Origin: Agapanthus africanus | Lineage: Eukaryota > Streptophyta > Magnoliopsida > Asparagales > Amaryllidaceae | Assembly (NCBI GenBank): GCA_030015575.1 | Contig: JASDDO010000016.1 | Span: forward strand, 178,620,815 to 178,684,814 | Length of the DNA stretch: 64,000 bases | Reading direction: 5' to 3' | In this document: one piece after another, positions 48,581 to 60,982 of the stretch | Numbering within the stretch: the stretch's first letter is position 1 | How the letters are laid out: the number at the start of each line of letters is the position of its first letter | The notes under the pieces: model-generated | What the model was told of the DNA's origin: nothing | The model's database searches: none | The model's input: the letters and a program-made list of their open reading frames with translations, nothing else | Made by a program: the position numbers and the translations under genes

Positions 48581-51500
48581 ATCTCCCACTTGCACTCAAG
48601 GCTAATATTGCGATGTCGACTACTCACAGCCCGTGTGAAAACGAACATCCAACTCCTCTATTAATCAGTTTCACAAAGCCCGTTTGTAAAACTATTGTGT
48701 TCGAGAAATAGCCTCGGTGAGTGGATCCGCCTAGAAGTATCTTTCAATATCTCTCTAAATCTCAAGTTCGCGGAGAAAGCCATCTCCCGAATTGAGTAGT
48801 ACCTGTCTTAGAATATGTCTGGATATCTGATGGGACTTTAGTTCATAAATGAACTCCATATCCAAACTTCTTAGACTGTATGGATAACTGAACCTAATCA
48901 GTATCCGGCACCATGCCACCCACAGTATCCTCTTGGACCACCTGTCCATAATACTGTCCCTCTTCGTCAGAGGGAAAAACTATAACTCTGACAATCACTC
49001 TGTCAACCATATCACCTTTGAAGCCTGGAATGATAACCGTCTCCCGAAGGAGGCTGTCGTCATCAAATCCGTAGAACATGCACTTATGTTCTAAAACTGC
49101 TTCCTTATGTTTCTCCAGGATTGGATTAATACAAACTTATTGCATCTAGTGCAAAACCAACATTTGGTGTGGTACTTGACATCTCATGATTGACTCAATT
49201 GCCTAAGCAAGTGATCTGCCAATCATGCACATCCCTCTCCCCTTTAGTCTGTACGACACCTTTAGAGAGGGTGACTCCATCACCTGCAGGTACACCACCA
49301 TGCTAGGAGTCAACTATTCTAAAAACCATTAGAATATCTGTCAAAGTACCTACATTGGGAAACTACCCAAATCCAGATCTAAAACCATAGATCTAGAAAC
49401 CAGAATGTCAAATATTATATCCATATCCTGTCTGGAGAAACAACTGTGTGACGACCACAGTACAACCGATCGTAGTATAGGAATTTTACTTCCTACTCTG
49501 TGTATGTCATCCAGATACCATGACATCACACCCTACTACCTTCTTAACTGATCCATCCCCTATTCTGATTGAAGTCAAACCCATGACTGTCACATCAAAA
49601 TTAGATGATCTATCTCCGCTATATCTACTCAAGTCTATAAATAGATAAAAGCATCTTGCCCACTATGCTTCCGCTGCTCCCACTGACTATGACAACCCTC
49701 CTACCGGGTCTCATATCCTGGAACAACAGTAGTGTCAAGTCTTGGTAGATAAGAACCTCCCTGTCACCGTCCTTGAGCCTACCGAAGTACCTCTCGGGTG
49801 TCTGAGGTTACCTACCATACCTGCGGAGTGGCTATTGGAATGTCAAACCTGATTGAATATATAGGTCCTATTAAATTTTCCGTAATCGTTCGCGGTTTTG
49901 GAATAACTTCCAGTTCTACCATACTCCCACTACTGTTTTCTGAAAAAGATCCATTTTACTAAAACTGTGGCGAGTCAAGAACAATATCACTATTGATCTT
50001 CCAAATGGTAGAATATCAACCCTCGTCATAGCCAGGGTCAACCCACAAACAGCCATTACAGAAACGTGCCCTGAGTTATCCAGAGTCTGGTTTTGAGCAT
50101 AAGCTGGACAGCTCCCCGTACCTTAATTTCTTTGAAGGTACGAACTATTCTATATCCAATATAGAAACTTTGGCACTAATTTAATTGGAACCATATTCAA
50201 ATCATGCAGCTGTCTCCAGTGCATATCAACTTAATGGAAAGAGGCTAATCAGCATTACTCAACTTAGGAATCCATCCAATTATGAGTAACCTGAAAGAGA
50301 AACACGTTTCTCAAAACCATCACTATCATCTGAATACCAATCCCAAGAATCTACATCTTCGATCTCTTTGAAGAATCCCGATACTTGTGATACCTGGTTC
50401 TCTACTTTATTCTTATACCCACAACTTCTCAAAACTTAGACCTTGTATTTCTACGAAACACTTGTCTAAATACTAGAGAAGTTATAAGTAAACAGAACAT
50501 AGTATGAGGACCTACCCCTTTGTCCTGATGGACACTGGACAACATACAATACTCTGTATAAGTCCGCTGAGTTGAACAACTCATAACTTGTGCGTTGTCG
50601 GTGTAAAACTGTACCCTGGCGATTTCCTCAACTATCACCAATTACAACGAATTCCGATATAATGAGGATGATCACCTAATTCCCAATATCTTACTCCCAC
50701 TCATCATCTGTAAAACCATACAGATATGAGAATGAAACCTGGTAAATACATACCCTTGGAGTAAGTGTCTAATCGGGAAAACAGTTTTTCTTTTAACAAT
50801 GCACTGAAACATGAAAATGTTTCGTAGGGGTATCCTGGTATTCATAGCAATGCCTCTTCCATAATCCAATTCATGACTTCAACCGTATATTTTATTGCCA
50901 TCTCTCCAAATCCCTTTATTTGTCTTTAGTCGTTACCTTCTGTACACCATCGTTAGGCTAAATGGTTTTCTTCCTTCCCTACCGTTCGGCACCAGCCTAT
51001 GGTTTGGAAGAAGACTATCCAGTAAGCATAATAGATGTACCCTCCTAAACCAAGGAGTACTCGCATCTCGAGAGAAGGTGACGATAAAAGACAACTGAAT
51101 AATACCTTATTCTTTTTAAAGGTGAAATAGGAGCGGCGATGAAGTACGCGGTTTTGGTCGTGAATGATATCAGTTGCAATTTACTTTGCCCTCTTTCTAA
51201 TCCCTTTATTTTGTCTTTACATATTACCTTCTGCACACCCTACTTAGGCTAATCGGTTTTCTTCATTCCCTACCTTTCGGCACCAGCCTATGGTTTGGAA
51301 TAAGACTATCCAATAAGCGTAATAGGTGTACTCTCCTAAACCAAGGAGCTCTCGCAACCTGAGAGAAGGTGATAATAAAAGACAACTGAATAAACTAATT
51401 CTATTTCTCCTGAACCTGGATCCATTCTCGAAGAAGTCCCTTCGAGTTCGTATATAACCATACGATGGATCTATCCAATGGAAGTGGATATCTGTAATAA

Positions 51501-51640
51501 TACGGGTGTTCTGAGAAATTCAAAGGGTAGAAGAAGGAGTGGCAATGACTTATGCAACTCAGACAATCCAAAAGCCAGTATTTTAAGAAGGTTCGGTCAA
51601 CCTGGTCACTGAGTCATAGTCTAGGGTCGGTCAAAGGTCG
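48581..51640 (-). pseudogene. pol: Copia G pol fossil with polypurine tract
   Basis: The counterpart of 25439-28498 in Copia E. The polypurine tract (minus strand GTGCAAGTGGGAGAT) touches the 3' LTR. RNase H traces lie at about 48755-49080 and RT traces at about 49340-49560. The ancestral tandem duplication is at about 50905-51390. There are many breaks, and no part looks translatable. Confidence 0.72.
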
Positions 51641-51944
51641 CTGCCAAAGAGAGAGAGAGAAAAGAAACACTCTGCGTGCACTCTAACCTAGATCAGAATG
51701 GTCATCACTTTATCTAATCCGGAAACCTCCCACTGTCCTATCAAATTCTCCTCCAAACCTAAAGAAGAATCAATCGGGATCACCCGAAGAGTAAACCAAC
51801 TCATCAGTGGGAATCGGGATCCAACTCTCATCGCATGATAACGTGATGGAATGCATCCACGTTACTCATACTCCAGAAGGTATGCGCATACATGGCAAGT
51901 TTCAGTTTCTTTAGAAACTCCCGATAAAGTTTTTGCCCCATGCT

Positions 51945-52158
51945 CTTATGATCGTGACTAAGGGCCAGCCCACCATAAGTCACATGTCAAGTTCTTCCCA
52001 TCATTATCTTGTTAATTTGAACCCACCCGTACTCGCCCTTGACTAAGGGCCAACAAGGCTGTACGACTGTCCCAAACCAACTCATCTATCTATGCAACAT
52101 GTGAACACCCCAGCAGCTACCAATCACTATGTCCTAGCTAAGGGCTAGACCAACATAG
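51945..52158 (-). other. Three tandem hairpins, Copia G
   Basis: Arms on the plus strand are CTATGT (52127-52132) with ACATAG (52153-52158), CCTTG (52037-52041) with CAAGG (52054-52058), and CTTATG (51945-51950) with CATAAG (51974-51979). The first hairpin also has a perfect inner stem, CTAGC (52134-52138) with GCTAG (52144-52148). Several arm pairs differ from those of Copia E by paired changes. Confidence 0.74.
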
Positions 52159-53691
52159 CTTGAATACTACTGACCATCCATATGAAATGACGGAGGGCTA
52201 CGGCTGGTTTTTGGCGAAAAACCTTTAGCGTAGTGAACTTGATATCGCTGAAGGAACCTGATAGCTTTTTAAAATATAGTGGCGAAAACCTTTTGCTAAA
52301 GAGCTCACTCCCGGTAAAGGGATCTCGGCTCTTTCCTCGTGGAATGAGTTGCAGGATATTCCACTGAATACCGCTATGCAAAGCAACTTGTAATCGACTA
52401 TAGTGAAGTTATTACGCTGACGCAAACTTCTGCCCAAGGGGTCAGTCCCGGTGAAGGGATATCGGCCCTTGCCCCGTCGAATGAGGTGCAGGATATTCCA
52501 CTGAATACCGCTATGCATAACAAAAGAAAACGTCTTTGCAATAACACTTTTTAAATTTGTTCCAACAACTGTATACAGGTTTGTTTTTACTTTGCGTTGA
52601 TCAGAATCAACGCAGTCCCATCAAACGATCACACCAGAAAAGAACGAAAATAAAATGTACGTATATGCCATCCGCATTCGTCACTGGGTCCCGTCATTAC
52701 CCGTTAGGTTACTTAACTAACGACAGAGCGGGGGCTGGACTAGCGCGGGTGTAAAACATATACAACATCTAATAGTATATAAACCAATATACAATAATCG
52801 CTCCAGGCGTGATAGTATGCAACATTACAGAAAAGTAATAAGCATCACAGAACAATACAGATATCTGGGATCCCCGAGTTTCACAGAGCCGCTGCTGAAA
52901 CTCGACGTTCCCCTGTCGTGTGGATAGCCTGTGCAATGAAACCTAGACCCCTACGGGTGCGGCAAGTTACCCGCCAAAACCTGAAGCGAGGTAGTCCCCA
53001 CAGTATAGTGAATGGAAAACCCGGCACTTCACAGAATCCGGTAATCTTGGGCACCCCTCCTTGGGTCAACCTGTACCCCCTACGAGTGCGGCGAATAGTC
53101 TGCCAATTCTAGAGTGGGACCCCTCTGCCTCTCAAAGCCATGAGATGCGGACCCGTTGCCCTCCCGAACCCGGCTATCCGTGCACTCCGTCGCGGGGCAG
53201 AACCTAGTACAGTAATGAAAAATAGTACAATAGGTACATCGACCGCAACCTGGTCGTGCCCCAAAAGAATATTATACAACAGGCAGTGACGGCTGTCCAC
53301 AAGTTGGACGCTCGCCCCGCAATATCAAATGTACAAATAAACTTAAACTGTACTACCATTGCACACTGCTATCCACCACGACAAATCCGCAACATCACAG
53401 CACAACACAGAACATCAACGCGAATGTCACGTTCGCAAACCCGTCTAAAAGAACTATAGCAATCAGACGCGGTTTACCGATCAAATGACATTCCCGGTCG
53501 GAGATATAATGTAAGCACTGTAAACTAACGCGTTTAAATTTCGATCGACCAAAGACCAAATATCAAAAAGTGGGCCCCATAGCTTACTGGTGAACAGTAA
53601 CAAAACCTGGGCCAAAACGATATTTACTAAAAACCCCAAAATCCAACACAGAACCCACTGACCAAATTTGGGAGCACGTGCTCCCCACATG

Positions 53692-53738
53692 GCCGCGGAA
53701 GCGCGGCCAAATCATGGGTTTGGCCGCCCTTCCGCGGC
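53692..53738 (-). other. GC-rich hairpin in Copia G leader
   Basis: GCCGCGGAAG (53692-53701) pairs with CTTCCGCGGC (53729-53738), with further pairing of GGCCAAA and GGTTTGGCC inside. It is the counterpart of 30541-30587. Confidence 0.82.
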
Positions 53739-53949
53739 AGCTTGGAGGAGTTACGACCCCAAATTTTGTCGTGGCTCTTAAAAACGCCTGCACAGATTTT
53801 TAAGACTTCCAGAAATAAATTTTGAGACCATTTAAAATCAACAGAAACTGTCAAGCAAGGATTTTGTCGTTTTTGATTTTCGGTTCGATCGATGTTTTGA
53901 ACGCGTTAGCACAAGTTAGTATAGCAAAATGGTTAGGCTCTTATACCAC

Positions 53950-56087
53950 TGTAAGTCTACGCTAGCGCCCCGGCAGTCTACAGACGCCAAAATGCGGAAC
54001 AAAACTTTTAAACTGGCGCTATCGTATACTTTAACCCGGATCTGCCATTATTGCTAAACTAACAAACTGTAAAGAGTGTAGGAAAGTTATACCGAACGAT
54101 CCGAGTCCTTCGTTCTTCAACCATCATCCCACGCTCCGTTGCGGCTGCTCCGATCTCGTCGATCTCCGATCTCCTCGTCGAGATGGCACCACATGATCGG
54201 TTCTTTAAACGGGCTCCCGCCTCTGACTCGAGGCAACTCGATCGTCAAGTTTGCTAAAAGAGACGACCAAGAATGATGTAGAGAATGAGTAGATGACTTT
54301 GTCTCACTTCATCCAAATCCGTGGACGATCGGTTAATGAAGTTGCCGTGGAAATCGGGTGATGGAATGAAATGAACTGTAAAATTCCATACACCCCGAAT
54401 ACTATCATAATCTTTTCTAATCAAAATGAAACATCAAGTGAGAGAGTGAATGAGAGAGGAGGCCATCCATTCATATATGAAGGAGGAGGGTGAGTGTAGG
54501 AGCAAGTGGTGACCTTAAGAAAGCTTCTCACTTCAAAAGATCAAGAAGAAAATATCCTTAAGTAAACAAAAAGCTTTAATGATAATGCATGATTCACAAA
54601 CCTAGTCATCATGCATTAATGAACCATTAAATGTAACCAATGAAAACTCAACACTAATTAATCCTAGTCACCTCTTCTAGAACCTTCTAGAAGCTTCCAC
54701 ACTCATCCCAAGAAAAGATAAATCCGTCTTTAACCGAATGTTAAAAGACGGCTGATAGAAAACTGGAAACTGGCAACTTCCAAAAGTGATCCTGAAACGA
54801 CTTTCAGGATAACCCCGAAACTGTATAAATATACCCGCATTTGTATTACGACCGAATACAAATGCAACTAAGACAAAGATATTATACCTACTCAATATAA
54901 TACTCGGATCCGGCTTAAATCAAAGCCGACCAGTATTATCAGCCCGAAAAATAACACGTGCGTAAACGCACGTGCATTTTCCGAACCCTGCCATAAAACC
55001 ATACGGCCTCTACAACGTTTCGCCCGAACTTGGTAAACTGTCTGTGGGGGACTCTAATGACTCGTCAGTACCCTGGCAGTGGGTTTAACCACAAACCGTC
55101 AGCGGTACTAGCAATGCGTAACGGCTGCCCACGGACTGACCTCAAGGGATGCCGATGAGCGCACTCATCCGGAAAACCCTACTGAGCCTAACAGTGACAA
55201 TGTATATACAGTCCGGTCCGTTCGTCAATGAGTATCGCATATCTGCCTAGGGGGCTAGTAACGTCAGACCCCCAATAGCAGTATAAGTCGTGTCGGAGTG
55301 AAGCCCAATAACACCCTGAGATACTACTGGAGTACCTACCAGTAAATCTCCTGCCATGGCCATGGACTTTGTGTAATGGCTCTCCTAGACACAGCACGAC
55401 CTCGCCCCCAATACCGGGAGAGACGAATCCCCTGCCGATCCGCTCACGTGCCTCCATATGGCTCGGGACTGTACCCAAAAGCTACCTGTTTGCACGACTC
55501 CTTTGAGCCGTGGTAGGGTAGAAATCAAAGCACAGTGGGAACTCACACGAGACAAATGACGACCTCAGGTCGATGAACTAACCTGTACACATGTCACCAG
55601 GGAACTGCTATCTGACGGTAGATATAATACTAACTAGCAGATTCCCGGCGAGTCCTGTCCGGTGTACTCATAACCCAATGAGCACCTGTATACATCTTAG
55701 CTGATCCAACTGACACCAGTGGCTTGTGAGACCGGCCACCGCCCCTCGTCGGGGTCTCGACTGTATACACTAGTCTACTCCGGAGTATCGATGCCCTGTC
55801 TCGAAACTCCCACGACTAGGGACTATAATTAAGGATATGCATATAAACTACCCAACTCTCACGTATATGATCGCCATCATACTGTTGGTAGTAAAGCAAG
55901 ATCCTAAGGGCTCTATCAAAGTGTAACATGCAATCAGTCACCTGAACATGTACACGACTGATAAAGGCAAACCAGATAGCATACTATCATCTCGAGTAAG
56001 ACTGTGCTACCGGGATAGGTCCTCCGCAATCATTGCAATCACGTACCTGCGATCCAATAATTGACTATGAGGGCACTATCTCCAACA
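53950..56087 (-). repeat. Copia G, 5' LTR
   Basis: 2,138 bp, partner of 46445-48580. It has the heat-shock element at 54675-54697 and the TATA-like sequence at 54471-54480. It is followed by AGTAT, the target-site duplication. Confidence 0.94.
54675..54697 (-). promoter_or_regulatory. Five-unit heat-shock element in Copia G 5' LTR
   Basis: The same five TTC/GAA units as in the 3' LTR, in the LTR that would drive transcription. The TATA-like box at 54471-54480 is 195 bases downstream on the minus strand. Confidence 0.78.
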
Positions 56088-57187
56088 AGTATATCTTAAG
56101 AAGATTACTTGGTGTACATGAAAAAGTTAAGACTTTCAAAGCTAGACTTGTTAAAGGTTTGCATCATTGACCAGGTAAGGATTATAATGAAACCTTTTCT
56201 AAGTAGCTACGCTTAAGTCCATCCAGATCCTACTTGCCACGGCTACATACCATAACTACGATATCTGGCGGTTGGGTGTCATGACTGCTTTTCTAAATGA
56301 TGTTTTAGAAGAGAACGTCTATAAGTACACAGCCAGAGGGCTTCGTAAATAGTGGGAGCAGCAGAAACGTGTTCAAGTTGCTTTACAAGATGAAGCAGGC
56401 ATCTCGGAGTTGGAACATCTGTTTTGATGAATTAGTCAAACAGTTTGACATCATCAAAATGGTAGATGAACCTTGTATATACAAAAAGGTAGTAGGGAGT
56501 ATGGTAGTGATCCTCGTAGAGTACGTGGATGACATACTCTTGATAAGAAAGGAGTTTCCTATGCTACGCTCGGTCAATCTCCGCTTATCACAAGGATTCT
56601 CCATATAGGATCAAAATGATACCTACTAAATCCTGGATTTTGGATCTATGAGATAGATCTAATTGGATGTTAGGAATCTCACTAGTTGTAGTGAGATGGT
56701 ATCAATTGGTCCTGGGGAGAATCACTGGAAGGGTTCCAGGGTGATAAAGATGACTGAAAGTCAGTCACATGCATTGTCTTTACCTTCAGTAAAGGGACGG
56801 TATGTTGGAAGAGTTCCAAGCTAAATACCGTGGCATACTAGACGATAAAGGCTAGATACATCGCTACTTAAGATGCTACCAAAGAGGCAGTTTGGGTGTA
56901 TATAGGTTCATGAGATGAACTTGGTTCCTCCCATTGTATGACAATGGAGTTATGGCTTATGGCAGGAACCCCGGTCCCATCAGTGACCCAGACGTATTCT
57001 GAGGCAGTATCACCTGATCATGGAGATAGTTGATCTCCAGGGTGATCGAGGTTAGGAGAGCAGACTCAGAGGATAACACGGCGGATCCACTCACAAAGGC
57101 CTATTCCCAGAGAGAGACTTTTATGGGATGGTTGAGTATGTGATACTTCAACCACTGCTACAGATGGCCCTAGTGCAAGTGGGAGAT
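56088..57187 (+). pseudogene. pol: Copia F pol fossil, second part (RT, RNase H) with polypurine tract
   Basis: The continuation of Copia F after G, beginning with the duplicated AGTAT. RT is recognisable at about 56369-56608 (LYKMKQASRSWNICFDE, YVDDILLIRK), and RNase H traces run to about 57100. The polypurine tract GTGCAAGTGGGAGAT (57173-57187) touches the 3' LTR. It contains many breaks. Confidence 0.83.
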
Positions 57188-59387
57188 TGTTAGTTATATG
57201 TATGCCCTAGAGGCCATTACTGTACATAGGATGTATATTGTAGTGGATGCTTGGACATATATAGGGAGGACTTTCTTGCTCGACATGATAGTATACTATC
57301 TGGTTACTCTTTACCTTAACGTGTATACTGATTGTCTCTCTGTTACATGTTGGTAAAGCCCTTAGGATGTGTACTTGACTACCTGGACTATGATGCGGAT
57401 CATACTAGTGGGGACATGGTAGTCCATAAGTACATCCTTCAAGGTCCCTAGTCGTGGGTGTATCGAGACGGGGCATCGATATACCAGAGTAGACTAGCGT
57501 ATACCTTCTCGACCTATACAGATGGGCGATGGATGATCCCATATCCATTGGTGTTTGACATCAGAGATGATATACGGGTGCTCAGTGGAGACTGGGTATA
57601 CTGGACGGACTCGCCGAGAACTCCTATATGGTATTATACCTTACGTCAGATGGCAGTTCTCCGGTGACACTGGTACAGAGTAGTCTGTTGACCCGAGATC
57701 GTCATAGAGTCTTGTGTGGTTCCCACTGTGCTTTGATTTCCACCTTACCACGTCCAAGAGGGCGTGAAAAATGGTGGCTTTTGGGTACAGTCCCGAATCA
57801 CATGGAGGCAATGAGCGATAGGAGGGCATTCGTCTCTCCCGGTATAGGGAGTTGATGTTGCGCTGTGTACGATTGGCTATAACCGGAAATCCCTGGCCAG
57901 GGTTGCTGCTGGTAAGTGTTATCAGTAGTTTCTCGAACTGTTATAGACCTCATATCGACATGACTTATCGAGCTATTGGGGTCTGACGTTTACCACCCCT
58001 AGGCGAGATATGCGACATATCAGACGACGAGACCGGACTGTATGGTAAGTGTTACTGGTTGGATTCATAGGAGTGTGAGCGGGCTTGCTCGTCGATCTTC
58101 TGATCGCTCAATACCCGGGTGGCCGTTACGTTTAGCAGACCGCTTGCGGCTTGTGGGTGCTTGATATGATCATCATCTGCTACCGGCGTATTGACGAGTC
58201 TTTAGAGTCCTACACAGAGGTTTCCTGGCTCAAGCGAAACGAAATAGGAGCGCATATGAGATATGTGCGGGACCGAGAATAATGCGTGTATGTGATACCG
58301 TATTTCATTCTCGCGATGAATGTATCGATTGGTTGTATGCGATATAACCTAGTTATCGAATCAAGGATTGATTCGATAAGCCGATACATTGGATATTAGT
58401 CGGTTGTATGCGATATGACCGGATCGTTAAATCAAGTGTTGATTTAATGATTTAATGCATAATTATATATTTGATATATTACTTTGCATTAACTAGTATT
58501 GGTTCACTTTAAATGGATTTTCTCACTTGATTTGTGCAAGTTGTATATGTGATATACTTTTGTGCACTTGATTGTATCATGTTTGATGATACATGTTTAT
58601 TTGGTTAAGTGTAAAGAATTAAACCATAGTTAAGTTGATGATTAGGGTTTTTCTTATTCATTTATTTATTTGTTTATTCATTTTGGAAATGATAAGAAAA
58701 GAATGGTGGCTTTATTTCTAGTTTAGTTGAAGCTTCATGAAACTTTGACCTAGTCCACCATTCTTGTCTCTTGCTTAACCCTAACCATCATAACTAACCA
58801 TGGTCTCTTCTCTACACTTAACTAAGGTTAGAATATGATAAGAATCAATTCTTTTTAATTATTCAAAATAACTTTATCATATTCTTTCTTCTTCTTCTTC
58901 ATCTTTACAAAGAAGAAAAGCTTGCACCATCAATGGTGATTTGATAAATAAAGTGAGAAATCCAATTGTAAAGTGAACCCACTTCCTATTTCTTCATCCT
59001 CTACCTCTTGCCAAGTAGTATAGCGTGTTTTCTTCACAAGTTTCATGACTTGGTGAAGTGGGAGCTTGATCTTGTGATGTCTCGACGTAGATCATCTTCA
59101 GCATCGTTGTCGATGACCTAGCCCGCCCATTTCTCCGATGAAGCCGACGCTAGAGCCCGGGATTGGATTTGGACAGCGAGGAGACTTCATTGCGGAGCTA
59201 TGGAGATGGAGGACCGGATCTACAAAGGTTGTATTTCCGTTCTTTTAGTTAAGTTGTTAACTAGTTGCTTGTTTCGCCTAAAAATCTAGTTAACGGTCCG
59301 TATTAGGGTTTCTCGGCACCCGTAAAATTTGAAATTGGCATGGTTGATGCCTTATGAGACCTCATTAGCGTGCCTAGGAACCCTACA
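57188..59387 (+). repeat. Copia F, 3' LTR
   Basis: 2,200 bp, partner of 39401-41607 with about 1.4 percent difference by eye. The three-unit heat-shock-like element is at 58729-58741. It is followed by CACAC, the target-site duplication. Confidence 0.94.
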
Positions 59388-59698
59388 CACACTGTATTCC
59401 ACGTTTCGATGCTCCGCAAGTATCTACATGATCCTTCGCATGCGATTCAGCACCCGACGATCCAGTCGGAGCGCGATCTTTCTTTTACAGAGCAGCCGGT
59501 GGTCATCCTGGATCGGCAGGTGAAGAAATTGAGATCGAAGGTTATACCGTCCGTCAAGGTCGTTTGGCGTGGCCCGAGCAGCGAGGAGGTCACCAGGGAG
59601 ACCGAGGACGATATGAGGAAGAAATATCCCCATCTCTTTGAAGGTACGCGCAGCTAGATTTTTAAATTCGGGGACCGAATTTCTTTAAGGGGGAAGAT
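59388..59698 (+). pseudogene. pol: Gypsy C pol fossil, end (chromodomain-like tail) and polypurine tract
   Basis: The last part of Gypsy C pol, after the duplicated CACAC. FHVSMLRKYLHDPSHAI is the usual end of the integrase C-terminal region. It is followed by a chromodomain-like tail (VKVVWRGPSSEEVTRETEDD, MRKKYPHLFEG) as in Tekay/Del chromoviruses, where it is thought to steer integration to marked chromatin. A perfect 8-bp inverted repeat (AAATTCGG/CCGAATTT) lies at about 59664-59682, just before the polypurine tract AAGGGGGAAGA (59687-59697). Confidence 0.88.
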
Positions 59699-60982
59699 TG
59701 TAACATTTTGAAATTCGTTTAGATTAAGTTCGTGTTAATTAGCGTTAATGCGTGTTTTTCATAAAATCTCATAATTTATTTAACTTCCACATAAACTAGA
59801 ATAAATCAAACTTTAATTGTGAAATCATGCGATCTTATATATAAATGTGTTTTATTAATTATTAATTAGTTTAGTGTTCACTTAATTAGAAAATTTTCTT
59901 AATTATTTTTTCCTAAGAAAAATTAGTGTAGCATGCAAAATTTCACCTTAGGCCAAGTTTTAACATGTCTACCATTTCAAAATTTTCATTTCATTCCTTT
60001 TAAATAAAACCCAAAACAAAATAAAGCTTTAATGAAAAATGAGAAAAGAAAAGAAATGAGGCATGGTGCATTTAATGGGCATGGGGGGAGTTTTGACTTT
60101 GCACATTCTCTCTCTCTCTTTTCCCTCTCTCCTGCACACACACACAGCAGCAGCACATTCATCATATTCTTCTTCTTCTTCTTGCATCCAAGCACAAATC
60201 CCTACACAAAAATTCATCTTTTCTTCATTAAACCCTTGCAAAACCCCTCTTTTGTTGGTTTTGATGGCAATTCTTTGCTATTCGAGGCAAGGCCAGCAAG
60301 TTTAGACCCCCTAAGACCAACTTGAGGTATTAAGCCCACCTTAATCACTTTATTGCTAAACTTGTAGTTTAATTAGCTTAAAGTAGTGTTTTTGTGAGTT
60401 TTAGTGCTAATCTTATGGTTTAAGTGAAGATTAGGGTAAGTTAGGGTTTTTAGGGCTTGATTAACTTAATTTAGTGTTATTTGTGCTGTCTAAACCAATT
60501 CTTTGTTTCAGTTTACACTAAAATATCATATTGTTTTAATTTAGTGTTAATTAAACGTTTTAGTTAAGATTTTAGGTAGTTTTGTGATCTTCTTTTGAAG
60601 CGAGTGCTTCAGGCAAAAGTTGCAAATACTGGGACTCAGTTACTGAGCTAGGGACACACATACAGTACGAGACCCCACTTCCCCTACCTGGCCGCAAATT
60701 AAATAGATCAAGCCGCAAATTGCGGCCAGAGCAGTGAGTTGGCTGTCGGGGTTTGGGCTAGGGGAGTCTGCTACATATCAAAGGTGTTTGGTATATGCAA
60801 CTTTTCCTAATTCAACCCGAGTCAAAATCTGGGATCAAATACCTTGTTTTCAACACTTTAGACTTGCGCGACACACACGTTTTGAGTTTGGGTCTGGTGG
60901 TTTCTGTGTATCGCGGCGTGTCAGGGTGGTTCCAGGCGCTTGCGCACACGTTTTGGTGTCAGATTTGCACACGCGTTAGCTT
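59699..60982 (+). repeat. Gypsy C, 3' LTR, first 1.28 kb
   Basis: It begins TGTAACATTTTGAAATTCG and aligns with 10422 onwards with roughly 3 percent difference by eye plus microsatellite length changes. Near 60688-60729 it has an extra stretch inside the GC-rich inverted repeat seen at 11414-11434. It is cut at 60982 by Copia LTR H; the rest lies outside the window. Confidence 0.9.

Larger units (their letters stand above)
51641..53935 (-). other. Copia G non-coding leader
   Basis: The counterpart of 28499-30784. It contains the triple hairpin array (51945-52158), the leader repeats (about 52280-52520), the conserved block near 52950-52975 and the GC-rich hairpin at 53692-53738. The primer-site-like sequence lies at 53936-53948, close to the 5' LTR. 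No coding potential is seen. Confidence 0.75.
46445..56087 (-). mobile_element. Copia G, non-autonomous relative of Copia E
   Basis: A 9,643-bp minus-strand element inserted in the RT region of Copia F. The target-site duplication is AGTAT (46440-46444 and 56088-56092). The LTRs (46445-48580 and 53950-56087) differ at about 15 places by eye (0.7 percent). The interior matches Copia E over its whole length, including the decayed pol, the tandem duplication and the leader hairpins. Gag is missing and pol is broken in much the same way as in E, which means the broken state was inherited rather than acquired after insertion. Confidence 0.92.
39401..59387 (+). mobile_element. Copia F, Tork/Angela-like LTR element, split by Copia G
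   Basis: A plus-strand element with LTRs 39401-41607 and 57188-59387 and target-site duplication CACAC (39396-39400 and 59388-59392), inserted near the end of Gypsy C pol. The plan is LTR, tRNA-Met-type primer site, 3.1 kb leader, pol fossil, polypurine tract, LTR. Without Copia G it would be about 10.3 kb. The LTRs differ at about 30 places by eye plus a short length difference (about 1.4 percent). Gag is missing and pol has many breaks, so it is a fossil. Confidence 0.92.
10422..60982 (+). mobile_element. Gypsy C, Tekay/Del-type chromovirus, split by D, F and H
   Basis: A plus-strand Ty3/Gypsy element with 3.5 kb LTRs. Its pieces in this window are 10422-18168, 38977-39400 and 59393-60982. 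Gag with a zinc knuckle, protease, RT, RNase H, integrase and a chromodomain-like tail follow in Gypsy order. The five bases before it are TGGAC (10417-10421); the right copy is outside the window. D, F and H are later insertions. Aligned parts of its two LTRs differ by roughly 3 percent by eye, which makes it the oldest element here with both LTRs visible. Its coding region is broken by two insertions and several smaller changes. Confidence 0.88.
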
